Notes under the pieces: model-generated
What the model saw: only the letters and a program-made list of their open reading frames with translations
The model's database searches: none
What the model was told of the DNA's origin: nothing
Origin: Aphis gossypii
Lineage: Eukaryota; Arthropoda; Insecta; Hemiptera; Aphididae
Direction: 5' to 3'
Length of the DNA: 64,000 nt
NCBI RefSeq assembly: GCF_020184175.1
Contig: NC_065531.1
Span: 85,220,604-85,284,603 of the forward strand
Shown here: positions 12,063 to 23,109 of the stretch, piece by piece
Position numbering within the stretch: the first letter of the stretch is position 1
Layout of the letters: every line of letters begins with the position of its first letter
Program-made: the position numbers and the translations under genes

Positions 12063-13552
12063 ATGACGTGGCGATGGACGGATGACGATGACAATGGTAG
12101 CAGCTGCGGACTAGTGTTAACTGTAATATACCTCTGGACATATAGTTACTGTATCTGTTATATGATTTTCCGTATACTTTTTTTGTTTTATTATTTTTTT
12201 ATGACATTTCCATGGAGACATAAACCGAAATCGGAAATCGTAAGCGTGCCGGCAAACGGATGACGACCAAACAAATTAAAATACCGCACAATTTTATTTT
12301 TATTTTTATTATTTTAAATTGAACGTTTTTCGAATTTTAGTTTTTCGTTTTAATGTACTTCGATGGCATCTCAAATGGGAGTTTCGGGGCTCCATACTAT
12401 CGGTCAGCCGATTATCAGACTAGGTATCCTGCATATCTGAGGCTCTTTGCTACGCCGCCCCCCGTCACGATCAACTCTCAGACCGCGATATATCCGAGAT
12501 GGTTTGGCGTTCGAAAAATGGCTAACACAGGTTATCGAACAGAGTTAACAAAACACGTAGGTTTGGCCGACTCCGTTGATCTTAAGCCTACAGTTACGAC
12601 TGCAGTGACTTTGAGAAAAAAGAAATCCACCAGAAAAAAGCGGCGACGGTCTCGGAAGACCGTGGAAGTGGATGTGGATGCCTTAGATCACGATCATCAA
12701 TATCCTTTTCCGCTTGCCGATGAAGATTATTCACATCGAGTTATTACACCTACGGGCCTTTCTCTTACTTCTCATCGCCCTGTGGGTGAAAATAATAACA
12801 CACACTCTAATCACACGCTCATGACTCATATATCTAATCCACGATCCCCTTATTCTTCCCTTCCCTCTCCTCCTCCTCCGCTTTCTCCACCACTCACTTC
12901 TTCATCTTCTATTCATACTGATTTGACTCCTCAACGCCGCCGTGCTGGTGAAGAGGATTACTCGCTCCGAAATCTTAAGTCATTGATAGTTGTTCCTCCA
13001 TTACCATTACTATCACCACCACCACCACCACCACCACCACCACCACCACCACCTATACCTTCGACATCAATATATGAAGACAATTTTCCTACTCAATGTT
13101 CTAAGTCTACAAAAGTTGTTCCTCCAACATTGCAAACTCCACCGACAGCTGACGTAGAAGATAACGTGTCTGGAAATGTTCATCTGTTACCACCTTGTGA
13201 ATCCGGTGATAGTCAACTGCATCCGGTAGAACTGCTTAAGCAAATGTCCAAACGTTTTAAACTTGAGTGTGACCGACGACGCCGAAAAACTGTGATTCTG
13301 AATGAAAAGGCTCAGGCTCGAAACATCGCTGAACAGGCTAAACACGTTGTTATTGCGGCAAAACATGGTTGGTCGTATGATACAGACAATTTTAAAGGGA
13401 TCACGTGGACGGACGACGATGAGCCGTCCGCTGTCGTACGGTCTCCCGAGTATGCAGAACTTGAACGGCTTGGGTTAGGCAAGTACGATAGCGGTGGCTG
13501 TTGGATCCCCAACTCGACCAGACTCAAAAACAAGTTTCTCAGTTTCCGGTAA
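12063..13552 (+). CDS. Two-exon gene, predicted 462-aa proline-rich membrane-anchored protein of unknown family
   Basis: Exon 1 is 12063-12239 (59 codons) and exon 2 is 12341-13552 (403 codons plus TAA). Both splice in phase 0, so the two frames join exactly. Exon 1 gives an acidic start (residues 1-11), then a strongly hydrophobic stretch at about 16-50 that could be one long or two short membrane segments, then a basic tail WRHKPKSE. In the joined protein, exon 2 supplies an N-terminal Tyr-rich part, a basic cluster KKKSTRKKRRRSRK (near 152-165), an acidic/His patch, Ser/Pro-rich linkers, 13 consecutive prolines (about 285-297), and a charged region (about 350-405) that looks helical, followed by a Trp-containing tail ending in RLKNKFLSFR. 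If exon 1 is untranslated, the ATG at 12353 gives a 399-residue soluble protein whose basic cluster could be a nuclear signal. A 1.2-kb frame cannot be chance in this AT-rich DNA. The function is unknown. Confidence 0.8.
12240..12340 (+). other. 101-nt GT-AG intron
   Basis: The donor is ATC|GTAAGC (the C at -1 is weak, +3 to +5 are good). The acceptor is CGAATTTTAG after a T-rich tract. Removal keeps frame. Retention adds seven codons and a stop at 12261, giving a 66-residue hydrophobic peptide, with a second chance to start at 12353. The length is typical of short insect introns. Confidence 0.6.
13016..13054 (+). repeat. Coding trinucleotide repeat, (CCA)12 CCT
   Basis: Twelve CCA codons and one CCT encode 13 prolines. 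A pure codon repeat suggests recent slippage expansion and likely length variation between individuals. Confidence 0.9.
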
Positions 13553-13591
13553 ATGGACGCCTTAATCGTCGTAAATGTATTGAACAAATTC

Positions 13592-13640
13592 AATAAATTG
13601 GGTGTTATTACTGAAATAATGGTTTTGTATTCGAAATAAA
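13592..13640 (+). terminator. Two AATAAA polyadenylation signals
   Basis: AATAAA occurs at 13592-13597 and 13635-13640, 40 and 83 nt after the stop codon of the 12-kb gene, which would give a very short 3' UTR. AATAAA is frequent in AT-rich DNA, so the position is the supporting point. Confidence 0.5.
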
Positions 13641-16600
13641 TTAAAATCCAAATAATTTTAACCAAAGCAGTAAATTATTAGTTATGCATTTTTATCTTTA
13701 AGTAAACAAAATTGTGATTTCGTATTTAATAAATTGAACGGTCTATGTATGAGAAAAGGATGGAGTATAAGGTCTATACTTTTAGCCCTTCAAATCCAAA
13801 TGTTATTATTTTTTGTTAAAATAATATTGACCCTTTTAACTAAAAATTAAAAAGGCTCAATTCCAATTTCTGGAAAAAAGTTTCAAAACCTATGATTTTA
13901 ATTATTAGTTATTAGACAATGGTAGTATTGTATCTATGTATTATGTAATTCTACAAATTATAATATTATAAATAATAGTGCTTTAGAATATGTGAACAAT
14001 CACGAAGACTGCGTGTCATTATATACAGTTATAAATAGTAAACTATATGTGATTTTTAAAATCAATATTATTGGATCATACATTTTTACTTTAATCGAAT
14101 ATTTTGATAGTAATTACTTATTATTAATAATTTAGTTTTGATTTATTATCTTATGATCAATATGTGGTTTTGAAAAAAAACAATAATTTTACTTTATGAT
14201 ATGTTTTTATGAAATACAATTTTTTGTAATAGATAGTACTTACTAATTACTTTAATAGTTAGTATCTATAGTTCTGTACTGTTTGTTAATTATTAATAAA
14301 ATAAATGTCTGTTAATAATTGTGATATGCAATCACTCAACGATTAGAACGTTTGTCTATTGTTGTATGATAATATTGTTATTTATTACAGTTTTGCGTTA
14401 TTATAATATAGTTCGCAAACATTATTATCGGAAACGAATTTTCAAAAAACATATGTTGACGGAAATGGGTAGACATTAGTATAAAATTAGTTCTATGTAA
14501 ACACGTGGACACTTCAACGGATGTACTGAGAAGCATTCCTGTGGCGTCGTTGATTTGAAACCAAAAAAATGGCATACGGACGCTTCTAGTTATATTTAGT
14601 TACTTTGCAAATAAATTTGAAAGTATTTTACCATAGACCGTTGTGTTAGCTTAATATTATAAATTGTGGTAATCTATAACACTTAATATTTTGTAAAGTT
14701 TAGTTGTATAACGTTAGATATTATACTATCCTTGATTATATCGGGATTAATAACACTGGGATATAAAGTCCTGGGATGTCATTATTGATAATATTATTAT
14801 TTTACGAATTTTATGTAAAATATTAATAGAAACAAAGAAACATAGAAATTAATATTTGTATGTTGTAAATATTTTACCAAGGTTTTACATAAAAAATATA
14901 ATATGCACGTATAAAATATTATAAATACAAATAAGTGTCGTATGGAGGCGAAAAACCATTCGCTTTTCCTACAAGAAACTTGTAAATAAAATAATATAGG
15001 TGACTGATACACCAAGTTACGTAGTTACTATTCATAGCATACGGGTTTCTTGTATGAATATACTTCAGTCAGTTATGTAGGCTTCTATAGACATTATTTT
15101 GAAATTAGAATTCATTGTACCTTGATACAGCATGTTTGTAATGTAATGAATAGATTAAGAAAATCCTAGGAAATTATATGGCTAAATGGTGGTACTGTAT
15201 TAATATTACATAAATAATAATATTATCATATCTATGGTATTGTCATCGATAAAATAATATATTATTTAAATACCTATTCGAATTGTGGCATAATTTAAAC
15301 ATTAAAACGTGTTAAATAAATATCTCTGTATAATTGGGTTCGCAATACAGCTGATTTAACTTCATTTATTGGTATCCTCTGACTGACTTCATCATATTTA
15401 AAAAAATAATATTTATTATTCCAAGCAATAATAATTGTATTATAATATGTTATCTTTTGTGTTCAAATTTTTTTCTCATGTGCAAATGGTTTTTCACATA
15501 TTTCCATGTCTGAGGGCTATAACGATAATCGATTTGCAGGTGATTTTTTTTTTCAAATGTACGCGCAAATGGTTTATCAAATATAATGTTTCGGATGGAC
15601 GTTTCGATTAATTTTCAATACGCGTGCGTGTGTATATGATATATTCACAAGGATCGTTTGTGAATAAAGTTTATCGCGAATAACTGTATAAGACGCGTGT
15701 TTAATACAAAAGAGAAATAAAAAACGCGTCTCTATATAAAACTAATAGCTTTTACGCTTTGCTCGAGATCTAAAAAAATCAAATTGGGTCATTTAGAAAC
15801 TTGTCGCCATTAAAAAAAGTTAGCAAAGTAGACGACGTAGTTTAATAATACTAATAATAATAAAAGAAAAAAAATCACACGGGAAAAAGGTCTCTTGTAT
15901 AATATTGTTAATTTTTTTGTTTTGTTTTATTTATTTTGTTTTTTTTTTTTTTTTTTAATATTCAGTACATGCAATCTTGTTTAAGTTAAATTATATGCAG
16001 AGGGCTGAAAAAATAACTTGATTTTGATTTTTCGTAATATTTATTATTTAAAATCGATAAAACGCATTATACTGGTGGCTGTTTAAATATTTTCAATCTT
16101 TATTTTTTTTAACGGTTCCCATAAATCTTGAAAACGGCCAAGTGTAAATTGTATTTTGCGTAACCCTATGTAACCCGTGCTTATCATTTATTTTTTATTC
16201 GCCATTAACTTTTATCCACGTTGTGGTCGTCTTAGGCGTACAACCGCTTGTTCTTCTCAAATTATATCTCACGAAAGTTCGTTTTCGTTTATTATGCTTA
16301 TGATATACCCTTTCCATGGTCCTGTAACATTCAATGTGTAATACTTGTTACGACAATATTACTGTCTTGTATAAAGCTTCACTGTCGCTATTTGTCTACA
16401 CTCCATTGTCCGTCGTCTAACGTAACAATTCTATTTATATTCATTTTAGTATTATATAATAACGTTTAACTTATTAGCATGTCTACCATTTTAATGTTTT
16501 AGGAACATTTCTCATAAATCTCGTAACATTCCATGATATTTCCATCATGATGACATAATGGAAGTTATAATTTATTGATGGTTCAAAATGACAGTATAGC

Positions 16601-16809
16601 GTTCGTAAGAAGGAATATTATTAATTTTAAAAACGACTATAAAACAGAATACACGTTGTCTGTCATAATAGCTTATTGAAGTATTTGTCTTTTTTATGAA
16701 TATCATAATTTGTTTCCCTTGTCAATTATATAGGTACATATATTAGGTAAATATAACAATTAATTCCAAAAATAACCTAATATTTTCGTTTGATTTATCG
16801 ATAGTTATT
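13641..16809. other. AT-rich stretch with one weak minus-strand frame
   Basis: Mostly non-coding. A minus-strand frame from about 14590 to 14378 (ATG at 14575, 65 residues, with INDATGMLLSTSVEVSTCL) is open for 73 codons between stops and slightly GC-richer than its surroundings. It could be an exon but has no clear splice sites. TATCGATA occurs once at 16796. A run of about 16 T occurs near 15940. Confidence 0.4.
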
Positions 16810-17076
16810 TTAAATTTTACACCATAATTGGTGTAAATAATGTTTGTAAATAGCTATTAAAGTCTTCACGATTCCGCTAATCCACGAATCGTTGACCTCC
16901 GATTGTTTAAATATTTTTTTCCAAGTAGTAAAGCATGGTATACATCTTGAAGAAAAAAAATGTAGTTTGTGATGCCCGGGTAATACAACTTTTATTGAGA
17001 GTATGCCCATGGGTTTAGTACAGTCGCTCGCCCGGAAGAATAATTTGGGCACCCTTAGCTTGCTATTATACTTCAT
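16810..17076 (-). CDS. Hypothetical 88-aa ORF, possibly a gene relic
   Basis: An ATG-started frame of 88 codons whose composition is more balanced than the usual AT-rich noise. It is basic at the start (MKYNSKLRVPKLFFRAS) and has Cys, Trp and charged residues later (CIPCFTTWKKIFKQSEVNDS). No domain is recognised, and I find no promoter, splice or polyadenylation context that settles it. It may be a fragment of a decayed gene. Confidence 0.22.
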   Translation of the reverse strand: MKYNSKLRVPKLFFRASDCTKPMGILSIKVVLPGHHKLHFFSSRCIPCFTTWKKIFKQSEVNDSWISGIVKTLIAIYKHYLHQLWCKI

Positions 17077-20000
17077 TTTATTATAATTTAATGATACTTG
17101 ATAGCTATTTAATTTATGTATAAACTATAAACTAAAAAATTAAAAAAAAAGATTTGAAATAAATTATAGTTGAAATCTAAAGGACCTAACTTAACCTAAT
17201 CCAACTTTATTTATAATCCCGTTGTTGTCGATGAATATTATTACTATCCAATACGATATTCATTTTTAACTACCCATAAATAATGTTAATATAATATTCT
17301 ATGTTGAGAGTTTTGAATCTTTTGATACGTGTCAGTTTCATTCCCAAACTAATTAATGAAGTGTAAGTTAAATCAGAAACCAAGAGTATGAAACGTATGC
17401 TTTTTAGTATAATTTGTATATAATATGTAATATATTAAGTCTATTATTTTTTAGTATACATATAACATTCCGCGTAACAGATAAACAAATTTTTGTACTG
17501 AATATATGTTCAAATTTCATTAGACTACCTAGTATTTATTATGTGTTAAAGAAAAGTTTTTTTCACCGGTAAAAAAAAATAAAACATTACATTTTTTGTT
17601 ACTTAAACATATTTGTATAAATTTGTTAATAGTATAATATGTACGAGTATTATTATTATTTAATTTTAATCGTCAGGTATTTACATTATATTTAATTTTT
17701 TTGGAGAGTGAATTAGTGTTTATGAAACTATCTCATTTTTAGTGAGGATACATCTCTGTTTTCATTTAATTTTAATAATATTTTACTTTAAATTAATTAA
17801 ATATATAAAATTTAAATTTAAACTTTGAACTTTAAGAATACAGTTTTGACCAAAACAATTTTAGAGGGAGCCTAGGAGCATTATTATTTATTAAATTATA
17901 ATTTATATACATATATTTAATTTTGAAGGTAGAAATAAATTATTTGTTTAAGTCATGTAATTTGTTTACCAAGTTCATTTAAAGTTTTGATTAATTTTTA
18001 TTTATCCGATATATGTTCAATTACACATATTGAGTAAGCCCATAAAGAATAAACATAACTCAACCGTACTTTTAAAATTGTGATGTATTCTGCATAAAGG
18101 TCTCTGAAAATGCTATCAATTTCATGTTTTAAAATCTAGTGGTGATTCAACGAAAGGATTCTTCAAACTATTATATTTTTTGTTAATGCCAGAAAAAAGT
18201 TTTTGGTTAACCATTAAGATTTTCTCCAGCATTGGTATAGCTGAAACGACCATTCATTTCCTGTAGCTGAGGCTAATAAATTTGAAAAATATGACTAGTT
18301 CTTAGTTTCCGACTGTTATTGTTTTAGAGATTTAAAAAGCGTACTCTGGAGTTAATTTAAAACTTTGTTTGCTAATTCACTGACATTTTCCACTTAAAAA
18401 AAGTAATTTATACAAACAAGAGTTTTGACTCTAGTTTCAAATTTATTGACTCCAAGTATCATAGTTGATGATTAAACATTTTGTAATTAATACATTTTTT
18501 ATACATTGTATAATATTTTTTGTTTAATATAAAAATTGTATTATAATTTTTTATTAAGTTATATTTTGAGATTCGATAGTTGATGGTCGATTTTCTATTA
18601 TTTAGTTATTAGGATATTACAAATTAATCTGATGACTGATATTTATGATGATTTACCTAATAAAAAAATTAACTTATTACTACAAACAATAGATTATAAT
18701 ATATATTTTATTTATGAAATGCGATTTGTCATAAATTATATTATATTCAGTGTAAGTGATATCGTATATTATTTCTATATATGAATAAATTTATAATAAT
18801 TTTTTCTTATTCTTTGATTGAAGTATAAGCAAATATATATATATATTTATATATATTGCTATTTGTATTACCAACATTAAATACAATTTAATTTCAAATC
18901 TACCTTACAGAACTTTATCAATACATAATATATATTTAGAAGATTATAGAGTTTTGGATAATTATAATTATGAGTTTTTAAAAATATAGAGTTTTCTTGT
19001 TATTATTTGTTTATCAATTATTCGAATTGATATTTGGATAAATTAAAAGATGGTTATTTTTGTCTGATAGTTTTTATATTTTTGTTTAACTGATTGTCGA
19101 TTTTTCTTATTGTCTATTCCGTAACCGTAATAAACCGATTTGGCCGGATTTCAATATACGATCAGTTTTTATAGCTTTTTGCCCGTCTCTGGAACGTTTT
19201 TTAATTTACGACCACACGTACTGACATTTTTTTTAAGAGCATATTTTACTCTTCGTTAAAATTTACTATGCTTTTGATTTCTATATCTTTTTTGAGTGAT
19301 ACTAAAATATCATACTCCATTATACTATCTGAAAATGAATATAAAAAACATAATAATAATAAATGCATCGGCATAAAAATAAATTAAAGTACATACTCTT
19401 TGATGCAGATTTTGTTTCACTCAATTCTATTCACTACTTTTGATCTCAATCAATATAAGTATATTATATGCTATGTATAGTGTACTGCTACTATCAGGTT
19501 AAAAGATTTGATTCGAATAACTCTGAGTTAATACGATATTACGAGTTATCAATTTTATATGAAACGTCTACAATTTCTAAGTACATTGGTTTTTTTTTTT
19601 TATACCTATATATATATATATTTGCCTATATTAAATTGAAATTATGTAAAATCTTGTTTTATTTAGTAGAGTTTATATTAAAACCAAAAAATAAATGTAT
19701 ACTTTTAAATTTTTTTTATAGATCATTATAACTACGGGTATTTAGTTATATTACATTAATATATAGTTTTTAATTTTAAATATTTATAAAATAACATTGT
19801 AGTTCATGAATTTACCATCATGGATGAAGCATTAATATTAGTATTTTATTAAAGTTTATATTAAAACTACAAGAAATAATTGCAGTAGGTATATGATTTA
19901 TTATTAAATATAAATATTTATACAGATTAAAATAGAATTATATTTTAATATTGTGAAGAGAAGTATTTTTATTTATTTATTTTTTAAATATCTATACCTA

Positions 20001-21406
20001 TTAGTTTGTTTTTCAGTAGATAGTTTTAGTATAAATGCTGCAATTACTATAAGTATAGTGGGAGAACCTATTTATTTATGGTTTTCGGTCACATGTTTTT
20101 TGTACTCAAACTCAAAAAAGAATGATCTCGTCCACAGAGATAATTATTTTAAAGATAATTTTAGTTACCATTGTTTGCGTACTAGCAGTATGATATTAGC
20201 GTCAACCAATGAAATGCAAACTAAAATAAAATATCAGTGGCTTAAATTTAACGAATTATAAACTACATAATACGCACTCAATAACACGATTTGAGTTTAC
20301 ATTTTGTAATTATTAATAATATCAATAGTGAAAGTGTATAAGTATACTATTTAACTGAATTCGGAATTATGTATATATTATATTCTATATTTATCAACTG
20401 TATGAGTTTGAAAATTGTGCCAGTTGGCAATTATATTTAAAAAAAAAAAATGTTTTATATGCTTAAACACTTAAACGCGTAACCTACTGTATAACATTTT
20501 GCATAAAAAAGTATATTATTTTAAGACCAATTAAACCATTGCACATATTAATTTTATAATTACATATCCTATAAAAAAAGTTCTGAGTAGGTAATTGGTA
20601 ATCAAAATATTTTTATAGTTTATAATGAATAATAATTCCATGGATTAAAGTCATTTTTATTATTTTTATTTTACATTTTGATTTTGAAAAAAAGACATTT
20701 GGATGAAATCCAAAAGATAAATTTTGGATGAAAACAAGGATGTCTGGGACAGGTGGTACAAGGCGTGCACCTGATGGTCTTTAAATGTATATACCGAGGC
20801 CTCAGATTTTACTATCCATATTTTTAATAAGATTTAATATTAAACATATCTACCTTGGTAGTATAAAAAGTTCCTAACAATATAATGTAACATAATCATC
20901 GAATATTATGAATTTGCATAGTATTATATCATACGATTATTATTATAGTGGGTGGATAAAAATCAATATTTGTACGAATTCATTTCAGAAAAACGACATT
21001 TAGACTATATACTACTTCTTGGTTAAGACAAGACAGTTCTGACACAATTATACATTTTAAAGTAGGTATATATTGATATGACTTGTCACCGCCGCTTCGG
21101 AGTCGTGGTTTGCGGAATTCCTTTAAAAACCGAAAGTTTCACTGATACGTTGATGTTGCATTAAGGTACAAAGACCATTAGCTTAATTTATAGTAATGCT
21201 ATTGGATATAACTGTATACAGCTCATGATTAGGTATTTAAATGGAATGAAACTTGCTTCTTAATCGTGGTTCATATTTCAGTATTTCTTACTTGATGTTA
21301 TATTTAATTTGATTTAGTTTTGCCACTCAATCAATGATAGTCAATAATAAAAGAATATTTTGTAGTGTTGTTTAATATTTAACATGGTGACACAACAAAT
21401 GTATAC
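17077..21406. other. AT-rich non-coding stretch
   Basis: TA repeats near 18830-18860 and 19605-19620. Open frames at 19468 and 19953 are low-complexity, and the second needs a GTG start. No gene seen. Confidence 0.6.
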
Positions 21407-21757
21407 TTGAATGTATTTAATTTAGATTTTAGATACATTTTTAGAAACGAATTTAAAATGTTTATCACTCCAGTACTATTTTATTTACTCCCTTCAACAT
21501 ATGAACGTCAACATTTTGTTATCAAGGAAAATAATAATCACAGCACTTACTCAAGGCACTGTGCTTTTCCGTTTGTCGTTATTTATGATTCATTGATGCA
21601 TAATTACGAGATAAATAAAAAGTTTTTCAACGAGATTACAATATTTAGTACAAAATATTATAATCTCAAATATGCCCATACAAAAAGCGAAAACGCCCCT
21701 ATAAATCCCCTAACTACATCTCTGCCTTTTGTCCTCTATACAGTAAATGTGTATTGA
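21407..21757 (+). CDS. Hypothetical ORF, 99 residues from the first ATG
   Basis: The frame is open for 116 codons from a TTG; the first ATG is at 21458 (MFITPVLFYLLPSTYERQHF...). After a short hydrophobic start it becomes polar (KENNNHSTYSRH, HTKSENAPINP). About 55% of codons begin with a purine. A frame of this length is near the upper end of what chance gives in 64 kb of such DNA, so it is weak evidence. It lies next to the oppositely oriented candidate exon at 22031-22322. Confidence 0.2.
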   Translation: MNVFNLDFRYIFRNEFKMFITPVLFYLLPSTYERQHFVIKENNNHSTYSRHCAFPFVVIYDSLMHNYEINKKFFNEITIFSTKYYNLKYAHTKSENAPINPLTTSLPFVLYTVNVY

Positions 21758-22030
21758 TTTTTTAAGCATTTCATTTAACACATACTTATGATGAAATTAA
21801 ACATTAAATTTAATTATTGATTTTTGGAGTTGGTAAGTATATTTAGTTTATGAATCATTTTTTTTAAATATAATTTTTAGAATTTTAGGTAATGTATTTT
21901 TTATCAATATTTTTTTTTGGCATTGTAATGTATACATTATTTCTATAAAAAAAATTAAAAACTTTCGTAAAGATTTCCTAGTACGAAGAACCTGTAAATT
22001 ATGTAACCAGATAATTTAATTAGGTCTTAC

Positions 22031-22322
22031 CTAAACACGCCGCCGTGCACATAAAATTCACGGTGACACAGGTCAGAAGTGTTATGATTCGTAAATATAC
22101 GTAAGTACTATAAGTGCTATTGGTAATATAGACTCGTTTTTTCGGGATGCTGTAAAATTGTACATTAATTAATGCAAGTATAATATAAAAATTGACGTTT
22201 AATTGAAAATTAGAAGGTGAGGAAATAAAAGCAGGCACGACGACCGCGTTTCCCTCAGACTGACGATTAACCGACAACGTGGTAATTATCATGGTTATCC
22301 ACTCGTGAGTAACGTTAACCAT
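22031..22322 (-). CDS. Candidate first coding exon of a minus-strand membrane or secreted protein
   Basis: The ATG at 22322 has G at -3 and G at +4. The frame runs 97 codons to TTTAG|GTAAGA, a strong 5' splice site with its GT at 22030-22029, leaving one base in phase 1. About 62% of codons start with a purine. The peptide has two N-glycosylation sequons (NVTH near the start and NSTY later) and two hydrophobic stretches, FYIILALINVQFYSI and VYLRIITLLTCVTVNFM. If unspliced it would end at the TAA at 22020. The TATCGATA cluster 330-380 bp upstream would suit a promoter. I do not recognise the family, and no downstream exon can be joined with confidence. Confidence 0.33.
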
Positions 22323-22648
22323 AATCACCACAAAACAACAGAATAATTTAGAAACGACACTGTATCACTGTATGGTACGGAGTTAAATGTAGGACTCCAA
22401 AATCCAGACTTATACCCTGTTACATGATAGGACCATAGACCTATATTATATGTAACCCATAGCGTACCTCGGCCCTCGAGAGTTTAGTAGTTACAGTACT
22501 TCATTCTCGTATCGTTTTGAATTGTGCAATATCGAAAAAAAAATTTAGGTATAGATATATCATAATTGTGATAAAATGACTGGAAAAAGTAATTATAATT
22601 CTTATATTCTGTGCTATTTTTAACCCGGAATATCCAATATATTTCGAT

Positions 22649-22742
22649 TATCGATATATTACGATTATCGATATGTCGTACGATATATTATTACGATTAT
22701 CGATACCTACATTTCCGAAAAAAGTTCGCGATGTCGACATCG
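22649..22742. promoter_or_regulatory. Cluster of three TATCGATA (DRE-type) elements
   Basis: TATCGATA occurs at 22649-22656, 22666-22673 and 22698-22705, each inside a degenerate repeat of TTACGATTATCGATA. The palindrome CGATGTCGACATCG follows at 22729-22742. In Drosophila this octamer is the DREF binding site, and CGATA cores are bound by BEAF-32 at promoters and insulators. It is inference that an aphid factor binds here. Tandem duplication of one unit could also explain the cluster. Confidence 0.5.
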
Positions 22743-23090
22743 AATCGAAATATTGATATCGTTGAAGAAGCCTAATAAATACGCATTGTTGATAATCTAT
22801 ACATGTATTGTATGAACAGGATGTCTAATGAAAAAAAAAAAATCTGGTTGTCGACTAATATTTGTTAGAGGTTCATTTTTAACTGGTGGGCTAAGCCCAG
22901 TCCCTTTTCACGTCTGTATTATGTGTACAGGCCAAAGTCTAACTGAGATATTACAATTTTGACTGTGGTCGACTTGTGATTGTGATACTAAATTTTATCA
23001 GATGAATGTTTATTTATAAAATATACTTATTATTATATTAACAAGTAGATAGTATGTGTATATAATTTATTGTAGTATAGAGCTGTGTAT
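22743..23090. other. Non-coding stretch beside the TATCGATA cluster
   Basis: Nothing identified. An A9 run lies at about 22832. Confidence 0.5.
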
Positions 23091-23109
23091 AACCTAACCT
23101 AACCTAACA
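23091..23109 (-). repeat. Short interstitial TTAGG array
   Basis: AACCT repeated about 3.8 times on the + strand, i.e. TTAGG on the minus strand. TTAGG is the usual insect telomere unit. A short internal array can come from chance, repair by telomerase, or an old end. Confidence 0.6.

Noticed and set aside
13312..13665. 117-codon minus-strand frame
   Set aside because: Antisense shadow of the 3' end of the 12-kb gene, whose sense frame is far longer and has a complete gene structure.
19468..20261. Two + strand frames of 87 and 102 codons
   Set aside because: Low complexity (Tyr, Ile, Phe, Leu); the second has no early ATG.
21888..21910. Second recursive splice site (TTTTAG|GTAATG)
   Set aside because: TAGGTA-type strings are very common in this DNA and both halves are weaker than at 35379.
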